64,000 nucleotides of DNA, from the NCBI GenBank assembly GCA_000507305.1, contig DF240210.1:68361-132360 (forward strand), given 5' to 3'. Positions 23,001 through 31,040 of the stretch are shown here, in pieces (position 1 is the stretch's first letter; each line of letters starts with the position of its first letter). The stretch is from Breviolum minutum Mf 1.05b.01. Lineage: Eukaryota; Sar; Dinophyceae; Suessiales; Symbiodiniaceae. Under the pieces are notes generated by a model. It was not told where the DNA came from. It saw only the letters and a list, made by a program, of their open reading frames with translations, and ran no database searches. Both the position numbers and the translations under genes were made by a program.

Positions 23001-23612
23001 CGTTACCCTTAATGCTGACATCAACACTTTGGACTTGGAGTTCAACAAGCTGTCGGACATTGTTGCCAGGGGTGACCGTGATAACTGCAATGAAGTGTGT
23101 CTTAGCCAAACCCTTTCATGATGGCCATATTTCTTCAAAAATTGGAGCTATATAGAAGTAAAAACAAGTCATGATTCAAGGCGTTTGGTTTTTCTTCAAT
23201 TTTTTCAAGTACATGTTTATATTCCCCTTAGTATTCCCCTTACTTCTTTGATGGAACCCAGGTGGAGGGCTGAAGCTGAAAAGGCCATGAAGTCCTCTAC
23301 CTTTGTGTGCCTGGGTCCTGCACTCCAATCCAAAGAAAGCCCTGAGTTGAAAGCATGACCCTAAAACACCTGATCCCGGAAATGGATATTGTTTCTATGG
23401 CTCAATCCATTCCCCTATAGGTGCACCAAAGTGGCCCAGAATGAAGCCAAGATTCGGTGAGAGCCTCAAAGTAAATGAAAATCATGCAGGATGATGTTAG
23501 CTTTCCTTAGCATCAGCCCCAATAGATCAACATTGATCACAAATCCCCCAGGACTGCGAAGAAGCACTTCAAGAAGAAGGTTCAGGAGACGAAGGAGGAA
23601 CCCACCAAATGA
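20017..23612 (+). CDS. Gene B: 17-exon charged protein, unknown function
   Basis: Exon ends: 20,017-20,151; 20,290-20,326; 20,485-20,588; 20,643-about 20,678; 20,775-20,949; 21,067-21,101; 21,210-21,469; 21,556-21,742; 21,851-21,966; 22,087-22,140; 22,311-22,416; 22,496-22,600; 22,747-22,919; 22,995-23,096; 23,262-23,345; 23,421-23,456; 23,552-23,612. All junctions keep frame except that the fourth/fifth donor is a choice among several. The product is about 601 aa. It starts MAFARSETAQTM, has a Pro/Ser-rich middle, then RLCEVKETGHCNVPQWLHDE, VAWGWYSKEDMTKVFKWP and GGDDEYYVQIRETG, and ends in a Lys-rich tail. Donors are about ten GT, three GC (21,743; 22,141; 22,601) and three GA (20,152; 21,967; 22,417); introns are 54-170 bp. 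I recall these segments from a multicopy dinoflagellate family of no known function. The intact frame over 17 exons argues against a pseudogene. Confidence 0.75.
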
Positions 23613-24422
23613 TCCTACCACTCCTGTGATTTGGGGAGCTTAGACTTAGTGGCCTTTAAGTGGCCATCTCTTTTGTCTAGTGCGATTTGATATGAGTGGT
23701 GTGTGTGTGTGTTTCATAGGCGCACCCCCAAAAATTCAAGTTGATGCCAGTGACCACACACGTAAGATTGGTATTGATTAGTGTGGTCTTTTTCTTAGCT
23801 TTTTGGAGCTAGCATTCAGTTTTGTCACCAAACTCTTACCGAATATGTACGGAAAAATGGATGTGAACATGCGTGTGTGCCGTGGGTGGCATCTATTCGA
23901 CGCCGTATCTAGCTATAAAGCTAGAGCCTGGTCGATCAAGGGGATAAAAGAGGGTGAGCAATCTGAGTTTCCTTGCCAACTCACTGCACATTAAGTCTTG
24001 AAACTTGTTGCGCTGAATTTGTATGACATCAACATTTTTAGACTGTGACCCGTTGATCAAATCATTGTCCAGCACCCATGGCCATGGGCCAACCCTTTTC
24101 ACTTGCCAACTTCCTTCCAAAGCCAGGTGGCGCTGGCAAATCTGCAAAGAGATTTGCGGCCAACATCGGCGATGGAGTGCATGGCTCAGGAGATGGAAAG
24201 AGTTGAAGGAAGTGATAATGGGAAGGGGTGTTGCCTCACTTCACCACAAGTAGCCGCATTCACTGCAAGGTGTTGGCTCTGGTTCAAATGAGAAGATTTT
24301 TGGAATATCTTTTTTTAAAGGAATCTGGTCACTTGACACTTGAATTTAAAAACATCATGTAAAGAAAGCATCACCGAAGATATAGTACAAAAACTCTCAT
24401 TGATCTTGAACCTTTTTGTGCC
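23613..24422. other. Spacer between genes B and C with exon-like stretches
   Basis: After the gene B stop there is a TG microsatellite near 23,700 and two protein-like frames: NMYGKMDVNMRVCRGW near 23,843, and VALANLQRDLRPTSAMEC near 24,126 after an acceptor CCAG. They could be 5' exons of gene C or remains of another unit. No clean model joins them to the ATG at 24,423. Confidence 0.35.
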
Positions 24423-25323
24423 ATGGGATCGCATGATGCCTCTGATGATGAACTCATAGAGCTCTTGAGTTGTCACCGGTCCGCTACTTGTCAAAATCAC
24501 CCAATGCAAGTGCAATTTGATTTAGACTATGGTTCTTGATTTTACCTTATTTATATGTTCACATCTTGGTTGCTTTGATCTAAGGCGTCACTGGGCCCTT
24601 ATGCTTGGCAATACAAACCAACAAAACGATTGAGATCCATGGCAGTGCCCATCAAACCTGAAGAAGAAAGGTGTGAACAACATACCCTTTTGCCTCTAGA
24701 GGATGAGATCCAAACAAGGGGAAAAACTGGTCATTGTACTCATCATTGGTGGAAACTGTACCCTGATCTTAGTAATCTTCCTCGGTGTGATGATGTCTTT
24801 CAAAAGATTGAACAACATCCTTGCTTGTCTTTGCAATTGCCGAAGGCAGGGGCAACGGCAGGGCAAGTTCTTGAACATGCAAATGTTTTGTTTGAGAGGC
24901 TTCAAAAAAAACATCAACCAATGACCTTCAAGTTCGGCATCAGTCATGATGCATCTATGCGCTGGGAAAACCCCGTCTTTGGGTACAAGTACTCCAAGGA
25001 TCCTTTTGATGAAATGCTGATCATCTTTGCTAGTTCAAACCCACATGGTCCAGCTTTCCTAGAGGCTGCGTTGATACAGAGCTTTGGAGGTTTATTGTCT
25101 TGAATTATTGGTTGGATTGCCTATTTATTTCCAAGTTTTTTTGCTTCCAAGGGCTATCATCTGACAACTGATTTCAAGAACCATCTAAGGTTTGCAAGGC
25201 TGCAAAAACGTGCGAAAGGGTGGAGACTCTCTTCGGGAAATTGACGATGGACCTTACTTGACATATATTGTCTTCAAGAGTTGGAAGAGACCCAGCGCAC
25301 AAGTGAGGAGTAGAGCTAGGTAG
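24423..25323 (+). CDS. Gene C: GIY-YIG-like small protein, 238 aa
   Basis: Three exons (24,423-24,509; 24,585-25,089; 25,199-25,323) join in frame from ATG to TAG. All introns are GT-AG. The N-terminal part is MGSHDASDDELIELL. The central part ends in MTFKFGISHDASMRWENP, then FGYKYSKDPFDEMLI, then PAFLEAALIQSFGG. The C-terminus is CKNVRKGGDSL, then DDGPYLTYIVFKSW. Known: GIY-YIG domains have a beta-strand Y/F plus K.G.S/T, an Arg on the first helix and a late catalytic Glu. Here KFGIS, the R of MRW and the E of LEAALIQ fit that order, and GGD near the end resembles the terminal G-rich turn. The usual GIY and YIG are replaced, so catalysis is uncertain. It lies between B and D on the same strand. 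Confidence 0.7.
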
Positions 25324-25654
25324 AAGGGCTGAAAGCCTAGGATTCAAATTCAGCTGGTGTTTGATTGGATGAGCCCAATGTTTACGTGACACCAGTTCTG
25401 CACTTTCTGTTTAGAGCTTGAAGTTCCAACTTGTTACTATTTCTGCGTTCGGAAAAATCTAAATGCCAAGGTGCATGCTGGGAGTGTGATGTTTGTTTGA
25501 GCTGTGTATCTGTTGTCCTTACCTTGCACTGCACACTCCATGTGATTCTTCAATTGGTATTGCAAATTGTGAACCCCCTGACCACCAACTCAATCCAGTG
25601 ATTTTGCATGCCCTCCCAAAAAGACTCTTCCTATGATGATTGCGATTTGCTAAG
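25324..25654. other. Spacer between genes C and D
   Basis: No clear exon. An ATG near 25,605 opens MPSQKDSSYDDCDLLR, but in a frame one base off from gene D, and it stops at the 5' part of gene D. It is either an unrelated short frame or the true start separated from D by a small intron or a frameshift. Confidence 0.4.
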
Positions 25655-27370
25655 GCCAGCTGTGTTAGTCAGATCCTGACGGCACAAGCGGTGGCTTCGG
25701 ACATGGGTGGTGAGTTGGCCGCTACAACGGGGGTTCGGTCATGGGCAGCGTGTAATGTGAAGAACTCTGAAAGGGATGCCCATAGGACCATCGAAAAACA
25801 AAAATCCAAGCTAGAGTTGAAAATCTCTACCATTCGTTGCAGTAGTCTTCAAATGCCTTGGATTTCTCCAGAAGCATGGTTTTCATTCTTGGTTCGGAAG
25901 GGCCTTTGGCCTGTGCTTGCCGGGTGCGATCGTTTCGATTACTCTGGGGCATCTCGAAATTGGACGGAATTTTGGGGAACTTATCAAGAGTTGTTTCCAG
26001 GCTTTGAAGTTTTCAACGTGCAAGGGCTAGACCTTTCACGAACGGCTGCAGTTTTTTTACATGGAGACGAAGGTCGGACGTTGAAACGTGGTGGTATGAT
26101 GATCACATCCCTCCAAAGTGCATTGGGGCGTGGTTACGACGAAAAACGAGTCAAAGGGCAAACTGGTAACAAACTCCGGGTGAATTTTGCTGGACATTCG
26201 TTTACAACGCGATTCATTGTCAGTACCATGCCAAAGACTTGCTATGAATCGGACCCCGAAGTTTTTCAATGCACCTTGGATCATATTGCAAAATCCCTTT
26301 GCAAATTGTTGGAGGTTGGTGTGCTAGACCCATCAACGAATCAAACATTCAAAGTTGCTCTGATTGGCATTAAGGGTGATGCCCCTTACCTTGTCAAGGC
26401 AGGTTCTTTCTACAGGTCATACAACACGACTGCGAAGAGAGGCGAGGAGAGGGGTCCCCCGAAAGGGGTGTGCCCTTACTGTCTTGCAGGAACAAATGGA
26501 TTCCCAGCCGAGGACATCAGCACAGCTGAGCCACGATGGCTCAGCACTGTTGGGGTGAAGCTTCCGTGGATTCGAACACCCCCCATGATTAAGCATTGTC
26601 TTCATGACAGAGGAGATCCAGCTAGTTTCTTCAAGAGTGACATATGGCACGTTGTTCATTTGGGTTTCGGACGCTCTTGGATTGCAAGTACCATCCAAGT
26701 TCTTTTGCCATACTTGCCTTTTCCGAATCTTGATGAGAAGTGGAATTTTCTTACATCAAACTATCTTCATTGGTGTTCGGATAACAAACGGCAGGCGCAC
26801 ATTGCAAAAATCACACCGTACCTCATGAGCTACGGGGACAACAGTGGTGCTATGGGGAACTGGCATAAAGGCGCTCTTACTAGCAATTTCATGAAGTGGT
26901 TGGTGCATCTTTTGGGTGAACCCGAAGCTCCTCGAGACCCTGAAGGATTGATCTTACAATGTTTGATTGCTACGAATCGACTGAATGCTATGTTCAGCTT
27001 CCTCTATCGCGCGGGCGCTTTCATAACAGAGGCGGAATGTCAGTTTGTTTCCGAACAGGGACTGGGTTTCTTGAAAACGTACGCATCCTTGGCCCAAACG
27101 ATGTTTGATCGCAGCAAGCAATGGTGCTTTCCATTATACCCCAAGCTGCATGTTTTTCATCACCTGATGATCGAAATCAGATCCAACGGATGTGTTTTCA
27201 AGAAAAGTTGCAACCCACTTATGTGGAGTTGCCAGCTTGACGAGGACACAGTAGGGCGAGCGTCAAGGCTCTCACGGCGAGTCAACATACGGAAGGTTTC
27301 ATTTAGGACTTTAGATCGGTATCTTGTAGCAGCCAACACTGCTTTCGTCAAAGCAAAGTGGCTTTCTTAG
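25655..27370 (+). CDS. Gene D: transposase-like protein, long single exon
   Basis: The frame is open from an acceptor GCTAAG to TAG at 27,368-27,370. The first in-frame ATG is 25,703, giving about 555 aa; upstream exons are possible. Counting from 25,640, the order is PWISPEAWFSFLVRKG; FLHGDEGRTLKRGG (Asp 143); LGRGY; GIKGDAPYLVKAGSF (Asp 247); CPYC (278-281); FFKSDIWHVVHLGFGRSW (Asp 334); NWHKGALTSNFMKWL; and LSRRV near the C-terminus. Known: CACTA and Plavaka transposases have spaced Asp residues, a DxP.a segment followed by CxxC, and a D.hhhhhhG.gr helix. The order here is alike, so a distant DDE-type transposase is my inference. I recall the protein as a very abundant family in Symbiodiniaceae. 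It is the last gene before the right terminal repeat, 100 bp from the right fold-back. Confidence 0.7.
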   Translation, partial: ASCVSQILTAQAVASDMGGELAATTGVRSWAACNVKNSERDAHRTIEKQKSKLELKISTIRCSSLQMPWISPEAWFSFLVRKGLWPVLAGCDRFDYSGASRNWTEFWGTYQELFPGFEVFNVQGLDLSRTAAVFLHGDEGRTLKRGGMMITSLQSALGRGYDEKRVKGQTGNKLRVNFAGHSFTTRFIVSTMPKTCYESDPEVFQCTLDHIAKSLCKLLEVGVLDPSTNQTFKVALIGIKGDAPYLVKAGSFYRSYNTTAKRGEERGPPKGVCPYCLAGTNGFPAEDISTAEPRWLSTVGVKLPWIRTPPMIKHCLHDRGDPASFFKSDIWHVVHLGFGRSWIASTIQVLLPYLPFPNLDEKWNFLTSNYLHWCSDNKRQAHIAKITPYLMSYGDNSGAMGNWHKGALTSNFMKWLVHLLGEPEAPRDPEGLILQCLIATNRLNAMFSFLYRAGAFITEAECQFVSEQGLGFLKTYASLAQTMFDRSKQWCFPLYPKLHVFHHLMIEIRSNGCVFKKSCNPLMWSCQLDEDTVGRASRLSRRVNIRKVSFRTLDRYLVAANTAFVKAKWLS

Positions 27371-27470
27371 AAAAAAGTTGGGTGGACGGCTTGATTGTTT
27401 CTTCATTTGTTTGCCTCCCGGGCATCTTGGAAAGGTTTGTGTTGAGAAGAAGGTAGAACATTCACAAACA

Positions 27471-27490
27471 CGGAATCCATTACCTACTTT
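27471..27490 (+). repeat. Inverted copy of the right terminus
   Basis: CGGAATCCATTACCTACTTT pairs with 27,571-27,589 (reverse complement CGGAATCCATTACCTTCTT) at 18 of 19 positions. The right end of the element is therefore a fold-back of about 123 bp, matching the design of the left end. Confidence 0.7.
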
Positions 27491-27533
27491 ATCTCAAAGT
27501 TCCATAGGGAGAGAAATTTGAATACCTGGTTTT

Positions 27534-27560
27534 TTTTAAAAAACCTATGTTTTTTTTTAC
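27534..27560. repeat. CCTATG motif at right end
   Basis: AAAAAACCTATGTTTTTTTT lies in the loop of the right fold-back, as the 11,430 palindrome does in the left one. It is followed by ACAACCCAAAAAAAG, which runs into the terminal repeat. Confidence 0.7.
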
Positions 27561-27593
27561 AACCCAAAAAAAGAAGGTAATGGATTCCGTAGG
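27551..27593 (-). repeat. Right terminal inverted repeat of giant element
   Basis: Read inward on the - strand it begins CCTACGGAATCCATTACCTT, then C, a run of seven T and GGGTTGTAAAAA. It matches 11,360-11,402 in order and spacing. TATATAC follows outside. Confidence 0.65.
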
Positions 27594-27604
27594 TATATAC
27601 ATCC

Positions 27605-27644
<40 letters not shown>

Positions 27645-27645
27645 C
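27605..27645. repeat. TTG trinucleotide microsatellite
   Basis: About 13 uninterrupted TTG units lie 12 bp outside the right end of the giant element. Similar tracts are at 34,426-34,486, 41,658-41,740 and 63,687-63,719. Open frames across them encode only poly-Leu, poly-Val, poly-Cys or poly-Thr and are not genes. Confidence 0.9.
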
Positions 27646-27738
27646 GTCATAGGGGAGAAACAGGAAACATAACTTTCAAGGACTAAGCGAACAAGGGCAT
27701 GATTGATTGATGATGACTTCCCTCTTAAATCAGTGCTT

Positions 27739-27868
27739 GGATCTACGTCCCTACCCAGGATGCAATCGTGGCAAATAAAGCTTTAGTTCGGGATCCTCGA
27801 GCCTAAACTCTGTAATGTATGTCATGTCATCCTGGTGGTGACTCGAATCCTGGCTGGGGGGGGTAGGT
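27739..27868. repeat. MITE family K copy
   Basis: CCCTACCCAGGATGCAATCG near the left is partly complementary to CGAATCCTGGCTGGGGGGG and GTAGG at the right. The interior has GTGGCAAATAAAG, GGGATCCTCGAG and CATCCTGGTGGTGACTCG. It lies about 145 bp outside the giant element. Confidence 0.65.
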
Positions 27869-28787
27869 CCGAAGCAAAACTCCAAAATTTCTTTGCCCCA
27901 AGAACAGACGTCAAAGTTTATACTGCACCTTATATACTCTAATCCAGGTGACCTCGGCAATGGAGACTGGACAGACATTCAGGAAAGCTAACATAGCTGG
28001 CTTAAAAAAGTGGTTGCCCTGAGTGAGTGCATGTATTTTGAGAAATGAAAATAAGGAGTTTAACAGCCTGCAATTCCATCATGGGAAGACCCTAAGAATC
28101 ATAAGAATCATTGGATCTGAAAATTGGTGGTGGCTGGAGATGCAAAAGAACACTGCGAACTACAAAGTCCACCCCCTCTTTTTTGGAGGGTCCAATGATT
28201 CGTAAGGCCATGGCAAAACCACGTCGAAACTCTACTTGGAGCTGGTCGTTTTAAATGGATTTTTTTGTTTGATTTTCTTTTGAAGGCAACCTAAGATCTC
28301 CACAAATTTTGGAATTAGGACACTTTTTTGGTCAATTATACATCTATACACATATGCAGTCTATGAAGTACCCTTTTTCTCACCAGTGGTTGCCATGATT
28401 TTGTGATAATGTTTTACCTACTTCAAGCGGAGTGGAGGATTCAAGCAGTGCTTACTTTTTTTTAGGAACGTTTTGCCTTAGATATTGTTTGCCTTGAATA
28501 GCTCAGCAGTAGGCTCATGTCATGTCATTCACCAGAAAGCTTGACAAAAACAAGGTACCTACCGAGCCTTTACCGCGCAGTGCTCGTAGCTAGGAGCTGC
28601 ATGTAGATCTCTTGTATCTAATTGGGGTCAAAGAGCCCTGTTTCAAAAAAAGAACAAGTTGAGGAGAACCAGGCGAGACGAAAAACATAGTTTGAAGAGG
28701 ATCTCCCGCTCTTTTTGAACCAATAAGACATGATGACTTGATGCGTTTTTGAACATGTTTTTTTCATTTCATGTGTTATACTTGTGT

Positions 28788-28892
28788 CCTCCGCCCCTCC
28801 CAGTAGCAGTGGCAAATCAATGTTTAGTGTAGGATCCTCACTAACAAAATAGCAATCCTGGTGATGACTGGAATTTTGAGCAGGGGGACAAC
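28788..28892. repeat. MITE family K copy
   Basis: Shares CAGTAGCAGTGGCAAATCAA, TAGGATCCTC and CAATCCTGGTGATGACTGG with the copies at 27,739 and 58,905. Confidence 0.65.
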
Positions 28893-28984
28893 CCAATGTT
28901 GAATATAAAACCCTGCCAAGACTGGGATAAGGCTATCAAATCTCAAACTGGTGAACTAGATTTCTGAACCATCAGCAGCATTTT

Positions 28985-29050
28985 TGATAGGATCCATGTT
29001 TGGCATATTCACCTGGGCAGATATACCATACATGGATCCTATGGCTATCT
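28985..29050. repeat. Inverted-repeat element, family J
   Basis: ATAGGATCCATGTTTGGCAT at the left and ACCATACATGGATCCTATGG at the right form a fold-back with a short loop. A related element with AGGTATGGTATAT and ATACCATACCTGGAT is at 55,518. Confidence 0.6.
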
Positions 29051-29511
29051 AAACGCTCTGGATGTCACACTTTTCAAACTTTGCGCCTTAACTTCTCAAC
29101 AGCATGCTGCTGTGTAAGCTTTCAACGGTCGATGCTGTCGTTGTGGGCAAGTATGATACCCTCCTTGGGGCCATGATGACATGTTTCATGGAAGTTCGGG
29201 TACCTTCATTGGCATCCAAATTGTCATTTTGCTAGAAACCAGCCGCAGCAAGTGTTTCAAACACATCCAAAAACACATCCAGCAGCATGGTAGAAAATCT
29301 GCCTTCCTTCAAGGTAGAATTTGTCATGTTCAGCGTATTTAGTGAAACATGGCATACGAAAATTTACAAGTCACCCAGATGTTCCCACTTCCAAATTTAA
29401 AATAGACTAGAATATAGGCTAGAATTTGCAGTTTGAGTTTAAGATATAATCATATCACCTTTGGACAGTCCAACCACAAAAAACAAAACACACATCGCAA
29501 GACTAACAAAG

Positions 29512-29608
29512 TGGTGGTTGTAAAAGATGTTTCTACCGGTCTGAAATTCAACATGGATATCCAAAATAGCCGTATTTGAAAGGAGATGCATTTTATAAGC
29601 CATAGTTT
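29512..29608. repeat. MITE family I copy (reverse orientation)
   Basis: GGTGGTTGTAAAAGATG, then TTCAACATGGATATCCAAAA and AGCCGTATTTGAAAGGAG match the reverse complement of the 4,180 copy. Confidence 0.5.
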
Positions 29609-31040
29609 TGGGATATATCGGCATTTGAAGTAGATGATCCTTAAAGAAGAGTTGTTTTTTGTTACTGTAACTAGATGGTTCCAACCACCTGGCCGCCAAC
29701 AATGCCACGTTGCCAAAGTGCCCATGGTTTTTTGTTTCGAAATCATGTGTTTGGTCTAAGATCTCCCCGGACGTTTCACCAACAGTTTATGAAGGAATTT
29801 CTTTCTTTGGTGGGGTTTTGGGGAAGTTTGGGGTATCTTTCCAGGGGCCCGGTGGGGCAAAATCATTGATTTGGGGAATTTGAAAAGGGGAATGGTTTTT
29901 CTGTTGTTGAATCAGAACTAGTTTCACTCCCTGAGACTGCAAGTTCAGCCTGTGCAAAATTCCCACTGGGTTCGGGGGGGTCATGGTCCTTTCCTTAAGC
30001 TTCGTTTTCAACTTATTTTCAGGGGCCTTTAACGGGCTGCGTTTTAGGGAACTGAAGGGTCAAACAACAAGTTCCGTGCAAATTTGCACTACCAAGCTCA
30101 GAATCCGCATTTTTGTTTGCGCCTTAAGCTTCGGCAGCTTTAAACGATCCGTTGGTTGCTTTTTTTTTCCGGTGGAAGGAAGAAAAGATCGATCGTCCAT
30201 CACCACCCAACACGATTGAAAAGAAATATTTGTTACATGTTTTCTCACGCTTGGAGCGCTTTGACCTTCTAATTTTTTGTAGCCTCAAAGTTCCGTTTGG
30301 ATGATGAGAAGCATTTAGCTTTAAATGGTGACACTCCCCCCAACCCGATCCATCGAAAAATGGTGAAAAACAATGACAATCCTAAGGGCCAAAAGGGTTT
30401 TTTGAGAGATAGGCCTTGCCAACCACTTGTTTCAACTACAGTTGTTTTGGAAGATATACTGAAATAGTTGATATTAGTGAATTAAAGGATCCGGGAAAAG
30501 TGTTTTAGGTTGATATGTATGATATGTACTTGTGTAATACCAAGTTGTTTTTTGTTTTAGATATTTTATATTCTCCCCCCTTGAGGGAAGGGGATTAGAG
30601 GATCCAAGTTTATTAGTACTTTTTCAGATGGCTTGAAGGAAACGCTGCCGGTAGGAATGCTTCTGGGTAACACCAGCATGAACACCAAAAGTTTGTTGTT
30701 CTCCGTTGTCCAGTTGTCTGGCAGACACATGTCTGAAATCGAAGTTCCTCAGAATTCAGTGTGACTCTGTTGGGATGGTTAAGTCAGTAAGTGTTAAGTT
30801 TCCTTTTGAAAAGATTATGGCTTCCTTACCCGTTTTCTACGAGGTGGTCGGTGGTGGATGATTTCGAAAAAGCTGCATCAACGACCTGCATCAATGACCC
30901 ACTTTTGTTGCTACCAGCTACCTGTGCAGTTGTATAAGCCAACAAGTCTTTGTCATTACTGTTCATAGTCACCTGTTCCTTTAATCTTCAGGGGTCGGCA
31001 TGAAATTCTCCTATTGAGAATCTCAGCGCAGCCATTGAAA

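Larger units (their letters stand above)
11360..27593 (+). mobile_element. Giant composite DNA transposon (16.2 kb, inferred)
   Basis: Seen: the two ends are imperfect inverted repeats of about 43 bp, both starting CCTAC and sharing ACCTnCTTTTTTT then GGGT and an A-run. TATATA flanks both ends, although the left one lies within a TA microsatellite. All four large gene units inside are on the + strand. None of the eleven MITE families found outside was recognised inside, while the flanks carry roughly one per kb. Known: products of this kind occur as abundant multicopy families in Symbiodiniaceae genomes (from memory). Inferred: the block moved as a unit and is younger than the MITE activity. 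Alternative: two small fold-back elements of one family happen to bracket an ordinary gene cluster. Confidence 0.65.
27646..30990. other. MITE-rich DNA, no firm gene
   Basis: Contains family K, J and I elements and otherwise only short frames. A stretch at about 30,022-30,150 after TTTTCAG reads FNGLRFRELKGQTTSSVQIC, which might be an exon, but its composition is ambiguous and no partner exon was found. Confidence 0.45.

Noticed and set aside
24315..24515. - strand frame of 66 codons
   Set aside because: It is antisense to the first exon of gene C, which has an ATG, a clean donor and the correct phase.
11360..27593. Retrotransposon interpretation of the large block
   Set aside because: No reverse transcriptase motifs, no long direct terminal repeats and no poly-A end were seen; genes A-C are full of introns, which argues against an RNA intermediate.
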